From Parvimonas sp015257355 (lineage in GTDB: Bacteria > Bacillota > Clostridia > Tissierellales > Peptoniphilaceae): a stretch of DNA of 64,000 nt. Below, in pieces: positions 42,726 to 51,304 of the stretch (position 1 is the stretch's first letter; each line of letters begins with the position of its first letter). The notes under the pieces were generated by a model. The model saw only the letters and a list, made by a program, of their open reading frames with translations. It did not search any database and was not told where the DNA came from. Made by a program: the position numbers and the translations under genes. The stretch lies in assembly GCF_050262165.1 (NCBI RefSeq), contig NZ_CP189844.1; one strand, 5' to 3'.

Positions 42726-44099
42726 ATGAAAAAAAGATTTTTAATTGCATTAATGTCCTGCTGTTTATTATTCAATAATATAAATGTAACTAAAGCTGAA
42801 GATAATAATTTAAATGATAATTATAGAATTTATGAGCTATTTAATATATCAGATACAAAAAATTTAGAATTAACTGGAGAGTCAACAATTGACTTTTCAA
42901 ATACTAATAAAAATGAAAACAAATTAGAAGGAATATATAAAGCAGATTATACATTAAGAAGTACTAATAATGGAAATTCTACTTTAAAAATGGGAATAAC
43001 ATTTAATAGTAGTATCGAAAATTTAAGTAAATTTTCACTTAAGATGGATGGTGCTGAAATTCCATACTCATTTAAATTTCTTAATGATAAATTCAAGTCT
43101 CCTACTGGTACTGAATTTTATAAAGAAATAATAGGAAATATAGATTCTCCAATTTATGAACCTGTAAATTTCAAAAAAGAAGATGTAGGAGTTCTAAGAA
43201 AGTTTAATTTAGAATCAAGTAACACTGAAAATTTAAAATATGAAATTACTATAAAGTATTCTACTGATAAAACAAAGTTATTTTTATCAGGTGGAGAAGA
43301 TTTAAAGGTAGAGGAAAATAAGAGTAATAAAACTTTAATATTAACTCATGAATTTAGTGGTAAGAGTAAAACACCTATTTTATATACAATTGGAAGTGAT
43401 GTAAATATAACAACAAAAGTATACTCAGGGGATAAGGAAATTAATTCTGGATATAAAGAAAATATAGATAAAACGTCAGTAAATGTCGAAAATTTCTTAA
43501 AAAATATATTCTTAGGGGAAATTCCTGAGAATGTCAGACAAAGATTTTCTGAAGACAATTTATATGAAATTTTTGTTGAAAATTTTGATAAAATTATAGG
43601 TGGTAGTGGCTATGATAGTTTGGGAGTTTTAAAATCTACAGCAGACAAGCAAATTGTGGTTACTTTTGAAACTACTATAGAACCAAAAGTTGAAAAAAAA
43701 CTAAGTGTCGAATATCCAATATCATCTACACTAACTACTATAAATAATATAAATGTTATGAAATTAAATATAGAAAGTTCACCATTTTCTACATTTGATA
43801 ATTTTAAAAGTTTTAAGTATACTTTTAAAGGAAATGAAGATTATAAATATATTATTAATTCTAACACAAAATATACAAATACAAAAAATGGTTCTGAAAT
43901 AACTTTATCTAAAGCTCCTATTGAGTTAATTACAAATTTAGTATATAAAGAAAGATATGTAAAAGGAATTAGTGAAAAGGAATCAAAATCTTATACTAAG
44001 TTAGTGATTATTATCCTTGGAATTTCTGAGGTTGTAGGGGTATTATATTTGAAGAATGTTTATTTTAAGGATAAAAAATCTAATAAAAGAAAAAGATAA
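42726..44099 (+). CDS. Secreted, membrane-anchored protein of unknown function
   Basis: 457 residues from ATG 42726, after a TTGGAGGAG site; the frame is open to 42714. Signal peptide MKKRFLIALMSCCLLFNNINVTKAE, then a large extracellular region rich in Asn, Ser, Lys and beta-strand-like segments (for example STIDFSNTNKNENKLEGIYKAD). A C-terminal membrane helix (LVIIILGISEVVGVLYL, about 428-445) and a basic stop-transfer tail (KDKKSNKRKR) follow. There is no LPxTG motif, so it is tethered in the membrane. I recognise no domain. It has its own promoter and terminator. Confidence 0.75.
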   Translation: MKKRFLIALMSCCLLFNNINVTKAEDNNLNDNYRIYELFNISDTKNLELTGESTIDFSNTNKNENKLEGIYKADYTLRSTNNGNSTLKMGITFNSSIENLSKFSLKMDGAEIPYSFKFLNDKFKSPTGTEFYKEIIGNIDSPIYEPVNFKKEDVGVLRKFNLESSNTENLKYEITIKYSTDKTKLFLSGGEDLKVEENKSNKTLILTHEFSGKSKTPILYTIGSDVNITTKVYSGDKEINSGYKENIDKTSVNVENFLKNIFLGEIPENVRQRFSEDNLYEIFVENFDKIIGGSGYDSLGVLKSTADKQIVVTFETTIEPKVEKKLSVEYPISSTLTTINNINVMKLNIESSPFSTFDNFKSFKYTFKGNEDYKYIINSNTKYTNTKNGSEITLSKAPIELITNLVYKERYVKGISEKESKSYTKLVIIILGISEVVGVLYLKNVYFKDKKSNKRKR

Positions 44100-44126
44100 A
44101 ATCGAAAATCATTTTCGATTTTTTTC
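44099..44126 (+). terminator. Terminator after surface-protein gene
   Basis: AATCGAAAA (44100-44108), loop TCA, TTTTCGATT (44112-44120), then T6. Confidence 0.88.
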
Positions 44127-44132
44127 TTTTTA

Positions 44133-44161
44133 TTGCATTTGCAACATAAATTAAGTATAAA
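44133..44161 (+). promoter_or_regulatory. Likely promoter of the three-gene DUF1858/GTPase/ATPase set
   Basis: TTGCAT (44133-44138), 17-base spacer, TATAAA (44156-44161). Confidence 0.5.
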
Positions 44162-44196
44162 ATATAGTAATATAGATATATTATAAGGAGGTAAAT

Positions 44197-45414
44197 ATGA
44201 GTAAAATAAATTTTGATGATAAATTATATAATATTTTAAATGGAAATGAAAAACTTTTACAGTTTTTTATTAATAATGGTTTTGACCAATTAAAGAACGA
44301 AAAAATGCTACAAACAATGGGAAAGATGGTTTCTTTAAATATGGCTTTAAAAGTTAGAGGAATAAATAAAGCAGCTTTTGAAGAAAAGCTAAATATGTTT
44401 TTAAATGATGAACATAGTGCCGTTGATAAATCGTTAGTTGAAGAGAAAGAACTAAAAGGAGATGTAATTGTTAAAGGAGTGCTACCATGTCCATTAAAAA
44501 TTCCTATTCTAGAGGCATTTGATAAATTTATTGAAGAGCAAAAAAATAATGGGTTAGACATTGGTTATGAATTAAAATCAGCAAATTTAGGAATTGATTG
44601 GATTGAATCAGATATAAATTCTAAAGATATTGATAAAGTTGCAGATGTTATGATTTCAGCTGGTTTTGAACTATTTTTTGATAAAGAAAAATTTTCAGAT
44701 TTCTTTAAAAATGAGAATTTTTATGTTGAACCAAGAGAATTTAATAAAGATTTTGATAATGAAAAAATTTGTTTAAGAGATCCAAAGAATATATATGATA
44801 TTATAGCTGTAGTTCCATGTGTATTTTTAGTAAATGAAAATAATCTTAACGGCAAAGAAATACCAACTTCATGGGAAGAATTACTATTTAGTGGAAATTA
44901 TGATGATAGTGTAGCTATACCATTATCAGATTTAGATATGTTTAATGCATTAGTTGTAACTATTTTCTCAAAATGGGGAATAGAAGGAATTAAAGCATTA
45001 GCAAGAGTATATAAAAAGAGTTTACACCCTGCTGAGATGGTAAAGAAAAAAGGAGATTCAAAAAATAATCCTATAGTTAGTATAACACCGTATTTCTTTA
45101 CACAAATGGTTGCTAGAAGCTCAGCGTTAAAAGTTGTTTGGCCTAAAGACGGAGCTATAGTAAGTCCGGTATTTTTAATGGCAAAAAAAGATAATGAAAA
45201 AGCCAAAACTGTAGTAGAATTCTTTAATAATAGTAGTGTTGGTAAATTACTTTCATCTAATGGTAAATTTCCAACTACTGTTAAAGGTGTAGATAATTTA
45301 TTAGAAGAAAATTGTGGATTTTTATTCTGTGGATGGGATTATATTCATAACAATGATATAGTTAAAATTATGAAAGAATCTGAAAAATTATTTAATGAAG
45401 AAATTTTAAAATAG
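44197..45414 (+). CDS. Cytosolic binding-protein-like protein with DUF1858-type N-terminus
   Basis: 405 residues. Residues about 5-72 match the DUF1858-like helical domain linked to hybrid-cluster and metal proteins (LYNILNGNEKLLQFFINNGFDQL, then TMGKMVSLNMALKVRGINKAAFEEKLN). Residues about 85-400 resemble a type 2 periplasmic-binding (Fe3+/molybdate-like) fold: VLPCPLKIPILEAFDKFIEE, VPCVFLVNENNLNGKEIPTSWEELL, VVWPKDGAIVSPVFLMAKKD. There is no signal peptide or lipobox, so it is predicted cytosolic, which is odd for this fold. Strong AAGGAGG site. It is followed 8 bases later by a GTPase-like gene and a soluble ABC ATPase. No permease is near. The function is not known to me. Confidence 0.72.
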   Translation: MSKINFDDKLYNILNGNEKLLQFFINNGFDQLKNEKMLQTMGKMVSLNMALKVRGINKAAFEEKLNMFLNDEHSAVDKSLVEEKELKGDVIVKGVLPCPLKIPILEAFDKFIEEQKNNGLDIGYELKSANLGIDWIESDINSKDIDKVADVMISAGFELFFDKEKFSDFFKNENFYVEPREFNKDFDNEKICLRDPKNIYDIIAVVPCVFLVNENNLNGKEIPTSWEELLFSGNYDDSVAIPLSDLDMFNALVVTIFSKWGIEGIKALARVYKKSLHPAEMVKKKGDSKNNPIVSITPYFFTQMVARSSALKVVWPKDGAIVSPVFLMAKKDNEKAKTVVEFFNNSSVGKLLSSNGKFPTTVKGVDNLLEENCGFLFCGWDYIHNNDIVKIMKESEKLFNEEILK

Positions 45415-45422
45415 AGGTTAAT

Positions 45423-46124
45423 ATGAATTTAGTAGTAGTATCTGGTCCTCCTTCATCAGGAAAGACTAGTGTTATAGTAAAAACAATCGAAAATCTAAAA
45501 AATAGAGGAATTAAAGCAGGTGTAGTAAAATTTGACTGTTTGTATACAGATGATGATTTAATCTACGAAAAAAACAACATATTAGTTAGAAAAGGGCTTT
45601 CAGGTGCTTTATGTCCAGATCATTTTTTTGTATCTAATATAGAAGAAGTTGTACAATGGGGAATTAGTAATGATTTAGATATTTTAATTACTGAATCTGC
45701 TGGACTTTGTAATAGATGTTCTCCTTATATAAAAAATATTAAAGCTGTTTGTGTTATTGATAATCTTTCAGGAATTAATACACCTAAAAAAATTGGTCCA
45801 ATGCTAAAAAGTGCAGATTATGTAGTTATAACGAAAGGTGATATAGTATCACAAGCTGAAAGAGAAGTTTTTTCTTCAAGAGTAGCTTCTGTAAATCCAA
45901 GTGCAATTGTTATGAATATTAACGGACTTACTGGTCAAGGAACTTATGAATTAAGTACATTATTATTTGATGAAGATAATTCAATTAGTACAGTAAATGG
46001 AATGGAATTAAAATTTGCAATGCCAACCGCCTTATGTTCTTACTGTTTAGGAGAAAAGAAAATAGGTGCAAAATATCAAATGGGAAATATTAAAAAAATG
46101 AAATTGGAGGATAGAAATGCATAA
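45423..46124 (+). CDS. P-loop GTPase, G3E/HypB-CobW-like, with CxxC motifs
   Basis: 233 residues. P-loop SGPPSSGKTSVIVKTIENL at the N-terminus, FDCLYTDDDL (switch-like), ITESAGLCNRCSPYIK (Walker B-like, replacing the ESxG of HypB/UreG GTPases) and VITKGD (guanine-specificity NKxD-like). CNRC (about 100) and CSYC (about 203) are possible metal-binding pairs. HypB, UreG and CobW relatives deliver nickel, cobalt or zinc to enzymes. Here it is sandwiched between a binding-protein-like and an ABC-ATPase gene, overlapping the latter by 8 bases. A role in metallocentre assembly is an inference. Confidence 0.72.
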   Translation: MNLVVVSGPPSSGKTSVIVKTIENLKNRGIKAGVVKFDCLYTDDDLIYEKNNILVRKGLSGALCPDHFFVSNIEEVVQWGISNDLDILITESAGLCNRCSPYIKNIKAVCVIDNLSGINTPKKIGPMLKSADYVVITKGDIVSQAEREVFSSRVASVNPSAIVMNINGLTGQGTYELSTLLFDEDNSISTVNGMELKFAMPTALCSYCLGEKKIGAKYQMGNIKKMKLEDRNA

Positions 46125-47121
46125 TTTAAAAATTAAAGAATTAATAGAAAAATATCCTTTTGTTGAAGTTTTTTTTAAAGAAAATAATTTTGATATTTCA
46201 AATAGTAAGCATTTGTCATTTGCAGAATATTTACATTCTTTTTCAGAAGATGATAAAGAAGAACTAGCTATTGATGAAAATTTACTTTGTGAATCACTTA
46301 ATATCTATATAAATCAGATGAAAAGTTTTTTAGGACTAGAAGATAATGAAGTAAACTCAATTACTTTACTTGCTGGAACAGATAAATTTGGTAATAAGGA
46401 AAATTACGATGAATTTATAGTAAATAAATCAGAAATAATTTCAATAGTTGGTCCAACAGGAAGTGGAAAGTCTAGACTATTAGGAGATATTGAATGGGTA
46501 GCAGATAGAGATACTCCAACTAATAGAAAAATTTTAATAAATGGAAAAGATGCTGATAAAAAATGGAGACTAAGTGCAAATAATAAATTAGTTTCTCAAC
46601 TTTCTCAAAATATGAATTTTGTTATGGACTTAACAGCATATGAGTTTATAGAACTTCACGCAAAAAGTAGAATGGTTGAAAATGAGGAAGAAATAATTAA
46701 TAAAATTATTGCTGAAGCAAATAAACTTGCTGGAGAAAAATTTGACTTAAATACGCCTATAACTTCATTGAGCGGTGGACAGTCAAGAGCATTAATGATT
46801 GCTGATACAGCAATTTTAAGTTCATCACCGATTGTTTTAATTGATGAAATTGAAAATGCAGGAATTGATAGAAAAAAAGCGTTAGAATTGTTAGTAAGTG
46901 AAAATAAAATAGTTTTAATGGCAACTCATGATCCAATATTAGCTTTAATCGCTGATAAAAGAATTGTAATAAATAATGGAGCTATAGTTGCAATACACGA
47001 AACTACTAATGAGGAGAAGAAATTACTTTTAGATCTTGAGAAAATGGATAATGTCATTCAAGATTTAAGAAAAGAATTAAGATATGGCAATTCACTTTCC
47101 AATTTTGAAATAAAATTATAA
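46117..47121 (+). CDS. Soluble ABC ATPase with DUF1858-like N-terminal extension
   Basis: 334 residues. Residues 1-95 are an unusual extension starting LKIKELIEKYPFVEVFFKENNFDI, similar to DUF1858-type domains. A full ABC ATPase follows: Walker A GPTGSGKSRLLGDIE near 110, Q-loop LVSQLSQNMNFVMDL, signature SLSGGQSRALMIAD near 217, Walker B SPIVLIDEIENAG and H-loop MATHDPILAL. No membrane segments. It overlaps the GTPase gene, so the three proteins are probably made together and may form one complex. Not a normal importer ATPase, as no permease is encoded. Confidence 0.8.
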   Translation: MHNLKIKELIEKYPFVEVFFKENNFDISNSKHLSFAEYLHSFSEDDKEELAIDENLLCESLNIYINQMKSFLGLEDNEVNSITLLAGTDKFGNKENYDEFIVNKSEIISIVGPTGSGKSRLLGDIEWVADRDTPTNRKILINGKDADKKWRLSANNKLVSQLSQNMNFVMDLTAYEFIELHAKSRMVENEEEIINKIIAEANKLAGEKFDLNTPITSLSGGQSRALMIADTAILSSSPIVLIDEIENAGIDRKKALELLVSENKIVLMATHDPILALIADKRIVINNGAIVAIHETTNEEKKLLLDLEKMDNVIQDLRKELRYGNSLSNFEIKL

Positions 47122-47126
47122 AACTA

Positions 47127-47155
47127 TTTACTTTTTCTATTTAAAGTATTATAAT
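47127..47155 (+). promoter_or_regulatory. Promoter of small membrane protein gene
   Basis: TTTACT (47127-47132), 17-base spacer, TATAAT (47150-47155). The leader of about 110 bases contains a GGAGG (47197-47201) without a well-spaced start codon. Confidence 0.6.
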
Positions 47156-47274
47156 AAATGTGAGATATAAATTTTTATATTTCATATTATAATCATGGAG
47201 GAAATTGTTAAGAAAAAATTTCTTTTTGTTGTATAGGTATTATTGTTATTTATCTGCAGTGAGGGATTAAAATT

Positions 47275-47691
47275 ATGATTATTGCAAAAAAATATTCTAT
47301 AAATTATCTATGGATTGTAAATTTTGTTATATTTACTTTACTTATGTTTATGTTGGATTATATCGATTTAAATCATGAGTATATATACAGTATTGATAAA
47401 TATTTATTTTTAAAGGTTTTGCCTATAATTGATGAATTAAATGGAGGAACATTCATTATAGTATTTATATTATATATGACATTCTCAATTTTGTATAAGA
47501 TAAATTATAAATTTTTAATTATAAATTTATGCTATGTAATATTTCAATTATTAGCAATATTGTATCCGGTAGTATTTGGGAAAGTTGAATTATTAGGTTC
47601 TAAATCAATATTATTGTTTATAATTATAATAATAATTCATTTTATATTGATTTTTATTAATACTTTTCTTATAAAATTTAAAAATGATTGA
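47275..47691 (+). CDS. Small multi-pass membrane protein, unknown
   Basis: 138 residues with four hydrophobic segments: about 8-25, 55-72, 78-95 and 108-130. The sequence starts MIIAKKYSINYLWIVNFVIFTLLMFML. No domain recognised. ATG 47275 has GAGG about ten bases upstream. It has its own promoter and a hairpin at the 3' end (47699). Confidence 0.65.
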   Translation: MIIAKKYSINYLWIVNFVIFTLLMFMLDYIDLNHEYIYSIDKYLFLKVLPIIDELNGGTFIIVFILYMTFSILYKINYKFLIINLCYVIFQLLAILYPVVFGKVELLGSKSILLFIIIIIIHFILIFINTFLIKFKND

Positions 47692-47698
47692 ATTTTTT

Positions 47699-47726
47699 AA
47701 AAGGAGAAATTTTAATTTCTCCTTTT
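47699..47726 (+). terminator. Terminator-like hairpin
   Basis: AAAAGGAGAAAT (47699-47710), loop TTTA, ATTTCTCCTTTT (47715-47726): a perfect 12-bp stem whose 3' arm ends in four T. Confidence 0.8.
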
Positions 47727-47775
47727 ATATTGCAAAAAATGTGGTATAATAAACATGTCTTTACACATTTTATAA

Positions 47776-47827
47776 AGATATAATTTTTATTGAGAGGAAT
47801 TAGATATAATTTTTATTGAGAGGAATT
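47776..47827 (+). repeat. Perfect 26-bp tandem duplication containing a ribosome site
   Basis: The 26 bases at 47776-47801, which end GAGAGGAATT, are repeated exactly at 47802-47827. The second copy's GAGAGG is the ribosome-binding site of the gene at 47830; the first copy supplies a second, non-functional one 26 bases earlier. Confidence 0.92.
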
Positions 47828-47829
47828 TT

Positions 47830-50238
47830 ATGTATGAACTTTTATCTCCGGCAGGGTCTATGGAATCCTTAAAAGCTGGAATTCAAAATGGAGCAGATGC
47901 TATTTACTTAGGAGGTAGCAGTTTTGGAGCAAGAGCCGCTGCAACAAACTTTGATAATGATGAGCTTATAGAAGCTGTAAAATATGCAAAACTTAGGGAT
48001 GTAAATATATTTGTTACGGTTAATACATCTATTAAAGAAACTGAAATTGAAGATTTGATTTCTTATACGGATTTTTTATATAAAATTGGTGTGGATGCTA
48101 TTATTTTGTCAGATATTGGAATTGCAGAAGTTTTAAGAAAAAGATATCCAAATATGGAACTTCATGCATCAACTCAAATATCTGCACATTCTTTAAATGA
48201 TGTTTTAGAATTAAAACAAGTTGGATTTGATAGAGTTGTTATTGCAAGGGAGCTTGGTATAGAAGAAATTAAGGAAATTTGTGATAATGTAGATATAGAT
48301 ATTGAGGTATTTATACATGGAGCTATTTGTGTAAGTTATTCAGGTCAATGTCTTATGAGTTCAATGCTTGGAGACCGTTCAGGAAATAGAGGTCGTTGTG
48401 CTCAACCTTGTAGGCAAAGTTACAAATTAATAAATAAAACAACTGGAAAAATTATTAATGTAAATGGAAATTATTTGCTAAGTCCAAAAGATTTATGTAG
48501 TATAGAAAATATTGAAAAAATATTGGATACAGGTGTAAAATCCTTAAAAATTGAAGGAAGAATGAAAAGACCTGAATATGTAGCAGTTGTTACATCAAGA
48601 TATAGAAAAGCTATAGATAATTATATAAATAATAAAATTACAACTGATAAAAAGACATTAAGAGAAGATTTAGAAGCAATTTTTAATAGAAAATTTACAT
48701 CAGGATATCTAATGAGCAAAAGTGGATCTGATATTATCAATTTCGATAAGCCAAATAATGTTGGAGTTAAAGTAGGTGAAGTATTAAGTTTCAATCCCAA
48801 AAAGAACAAATTGAAAATTAAATTATCCGGCAAACTTTCAAAAGGAGACGGGATTAATTTAGGTGGAGGAAATATTGGCAGAATCATTAAAGACGGAGAA
48901 ATTTTCGACTGCGGAGTAGCAGGAGACATTGTTGAAATAGATTTTATCAAGAATATAAAACCTAAAACACCGGTTTACAAAACATCAGATAAACAATTGG
49001 TTGATAATGCTAATAAATCATTTAAAGAAGGGATTGAAAATAAAAAGATAAATTTAAAATGTGAAATTTTTATAAAAGTAGGTTATAAAATAAAATTTAA
49101 TTTGGAAGATATTGAAATTTTTTCTGATGAAATAATAGAAAAAGCAAATAACAAGGAAGCTGAAATAGATAAGATTATTGAAAAATTATCTAAAACCGGT
49201 GGAACACCTTATAATTTTGTTTTTAATAATATTTTTGTTGATAAAAATGCATTTATACCAGTTTCGGTATTAAATAATCTTAGAAGAAAAGCAATAGAAA
49301 AATATGAAGAGTATAGATTGGATTTTTCAGCAAAAAGAATTATTTGTCCTTATGAGGATTATAGTTATCTAAGTGGAGAAAAAGTCTTTAATGGAAAAAT
49401 TACATTAAAAGTACATAAAAATTCTCAATTAGATACAATTTTAGAAAATCCAAATATATCAGAGTTTGTAAATGAAATTTATACCGAAGATTTTACTTTA
49501 CTTGAAAAATATTATAATAAATTTAAAACTCTTGGGATAAATATAATTTACAGTGCTTTGGGTGTTATAAGAAATGAAGAGTATTTTGTGTTAGAAAAAT
49601 ATTTATCCAAAATAAATAGCGATATTTTTAAAAAAGTTCAAATATCAACCTGGGGTTCAAAAAACTTTTTTAAATCAAAATTTGACACAAAAAAATTCAA
49701 TATAGATACATATTTTAATATCTATAATTCATATTCGTTGAATTTTTTTGAAAAATATTTTGATGCTGAAGATATAACAATTTCACAGGAAATAAATAAA
49801 TTTGAAATAAAAAATCTATTGGATAAATCAAAAGAAAGAAATTCAAATGTTGATATGATTATTTATGGACATACAAGATCAATGCTTACAGAATACTGTG
49901 TAATGGGAGTTTTAACAAAGGATTGTCACAAAGATAGACGTTGTGCTGAATGTGCAAGAAGCGATTATATGTTAAAAGATATGGAGAATAGAGAATTTAG
50001 ATTATTTCAAGATATGTTTTGTAGAACAGAAATTAGAAATCATATTGCTCTTGATTTAAGAGAAAATATAAAAGAAATATTTGAATTAGGAGTTGATAGA
50101 GTAAGACTAGATTTTACCTATGAAAATTCAGATATGGTTTATAGTATTTTGAAAGAGTGTATTAATTTCTTAAAATATCAAAAAATAATAAAAAATAGTA
50201 GTGCATTTAAAGGTCATTATATAAATTCGGTTAATTAA
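47830..50238 (+). CDS. U32 peptidase-family protein (RlhA/YrrO-like)
   Basis: 802 residues. N-terminal TIM-barrel-like U32 domain: LLSPAGSMESLKAGIQNGADAIYLGG, ELHASTQISAHS, and the family signature with cysteines EVFIHGAICVSYSGQCLMSSMLGDRSGNRGRCAQPCRQ (about 155-193). KSLKIEGRMKRPEYVA follows. The middle holds a DUF3656-type insertion. A second cysteine-rich cluster near 700 (DCHKDRRCAECARSDY) is unusual enough to note. Family members (RlhA, TrhP) hydroxylate rRNA or tRNA rather than digest protein; the cysteines probably hold an iron-sulfur cluster. Not co-directional with a partner gene. Confidence 0.88.
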   Translation: MYELLSPAGSMESLKAGIQNGADAIYLGGSSFGARAAATNFDNDELIEAVKYAKLRDVNIFVTVNTSIKETEIEDLISYTDFLYKIGVDAIILSDIGIAEVLRKRYPNMELHASTQISAHSLNDVLELKQVGFDRVVIARELGIEEIKEICDNVDIDIEVFIHGAICVSYSGQCLMSSMLGDRSGNRGRCAQPCRQSYKLINKTTGKIINVNGNYLLSPKDLCSIENIEKILDTGVKSLKIEGRMKRPEYVAVVTSRYRKAIDNYINNKITTDKKTLREDLEAIFNRKFTSGYLMSKSGSDIINFDKPNNVGVKVGEVLSFNPKKNKLKIKLSGKLSKGDGINLGGGNIGRIIKDGEIFDCGVAGDIVEIDFIKNIKPKTPVYKTSDKQLVDNANKSFKEGIENKKINLKCEIFIKVGYKIKFNLEDIEIFSDEIIEKANNKEAEIDKIIEKLSKTGGTPYNFVFNNIFVDKNAFIPVSVLNNLRRKAIEKYEEYRLDFSAKRIICPYEDYSYLSGEKVFNGKITLKVHKNSQLDTILENPNISEFVNEIYTEDFTLLEKYYNKFKTLGINIIYSALGVIRNEEYFVLEKYLSKINSDIFKKVQISTWGSKNFFKSKFDTKKFNIDTYFNIYNSYSLNFFEKYFDAEDITISQEINKFEIKNLLDKSKERNSNVDMIIYGHTRSMLTEYCVMGVLTKDCHKDRRCAECARSDYMLKDMENREFRLFQDMFCRTEIRNHIALDLRENIKEIFELGVDRVRLDFTYENSDMVYSILKECINFLKYQKIIKNSSAFKGHYINSVN

Positions 50239-50239
50239 T

Positions 50240-50275
50240 AAAAAAAGTAGTATTATTATATACTACTTTTTTTTA
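50240..50275 (+). terminator. Terminator after U32 gene
   Basis: AAAAAAGTAGTAT and ATACTACTTTTTTT around a short AT loop. Confidence 0.85.
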
Positions 50276-50314
50276 TTAGAAATATACTTATAATTTAAAA
50301 AATTATTAAAAACA

Positions 50315-50343
50315 TTGAAAAATAGATAGATATTTGATAAAAT
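50315..50343 (+). promoter_or_regulatory. Promoter of the NusG-II/Gx/radC/mre cluster
   Basis: TTGAAA (50315-50320), 17-base spacer, TAAAAT (50338-50343) with TGA just ahead. All genes to mrdA at 57902 follow with overlaps or short gaps. Confidence 0.65.
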
Positions 50344-50435
50344 AAAGGTTAAGATGAAATTATACATTTTAAAAATAATTAATTTATATATGTATTAATT
50401 ACTTTAATGTTTTGTTAATAAATAGGGAAGTGTAT

Positions 50436-50804
50436 ATGAAAAAAGGAGATATTATTGTTATCTTTTGTTTGGTTGTTATTTTTTCTTTTTCATTAGTTTT
50501 AATAAATAAGAGTTTTATAACAACTACAGACAAATATATAAGTATACAAGTAAATGGTGAAGAAATTAAACAAATTACATTCAGCAAAGAAAAGAAAGTG
50601 TATCCAATAAGAACTGAATTTGGTATTAATATTTTAGAGGTTAGTGAAGATGGTATTAGAGTAATTGAGGCAAATTGTCCTGATAAACTGGATGTAAAAT
50701 TTGGGAAAATAGACAAAGTTGGTCAAGCTATTGTTTGTATGCCAAATAGATTAGTGATACAAATAAAATCAAGACAAAATAATGATTTGGATGTGGTAAA
50801 TTAA
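50436..50804 (+). CDS. NusG domain II-containing membrane-anchored protein
   Basis: 122 residues from ATG 50436 (the frame is open to 50412 but AGGGA lies at 50424). An N-terminal membrane anchor (IIVIFCLVVIFSFSLVLI) precedes an exported NusG-II-like domain: VNGEEIKQITFSKEKKVYPIRTEFGINILEV and DGIRVIEANCPDKLDVKFGKI. Such proteins are regularly encoded next to a Gx-transporter gene, as here (1-base overlap). It is not the transcription factor NusG. Function unknown. Confidence 0.82.
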   Translation: MKKGDIIVIFCLVVIFSFSLVLINKSFITTTDKYISIQVNGEEIKQITFSKEKKVYPIRTEFGINILEVSEDGIRVIEANCPDKLDVKFGKIDKVGQAIVCMPNRLVIQIKSRQNNDLDVVN

Positions 50805-51304
50805 TGAATACAAAAAAAACAAATTTAATTTCACTATTTGTATCAGTTGCTTTAATTGTATCTTTACTAGAAAACTATATTCCTATACCAATTCCAAACG
50901 TTAGATTAGGATTATCAAATATAATTATAATAAATTCTATACTATTATTTGGTTTTAAAGAAACATTTTTTATTTCATTTTTAAAAGCAGTTTTACTAGT
51001 ACTAATTCTAGGGAATCCTATAAGTTTTATTTATAATTTTTCTGCAGGATTTTCAAGTATGGTTGTTATGTATTTAGTAAACAAGTTTTTTAATAAATAC
51101 TTAAGTTTAATAGGAATTAGTGTCTTAGGATCTATTACTTATATTATCATTCAAATTTTAGTTTCTATGGTACTTTTAAATTCTATAACTTTAATAAATT
51201 TTATTCCATTACTAGGTATAATCGGAATATGTACAGGTATTTTAGTTGGAATTATTTCTAATTATATGTATAAGATTTTAAGAGGTAATTATGTTAAACT
51301 ATAA
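50804..51304 (+). CDS. Gx transporter family protein (Hpre_diP_synt_I type)
   Basis: 166 residues, five or six membrane segments. Typical features: LISLFVSVALIVSLLENYIPIPIPNVRLGLSNIIII near the N-terminus and NFSAGFSSMVVMYL. The family has been called heptaprenyl diphosphate synthase component I, but its structure is that of an ECF-S-like membrane protein. It pairs with the NusG-II protein upstream (stop/start overlap TAATG). Confidence 0.85.
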   Translation: MNTKKTNLISLFVSVALIVSLLENYIPIPIPNVRLGLSNIIIINSILLFGFKETFFISFLKAVLLVLILGNPISFIYNFSAGFSSMVVMYLVNKFFNKYLSLIGISVLGSITYIIIQILVSMVLLNSITLINFIPLLGIIGICTGILVGIISNYMYKILRGNYVKL

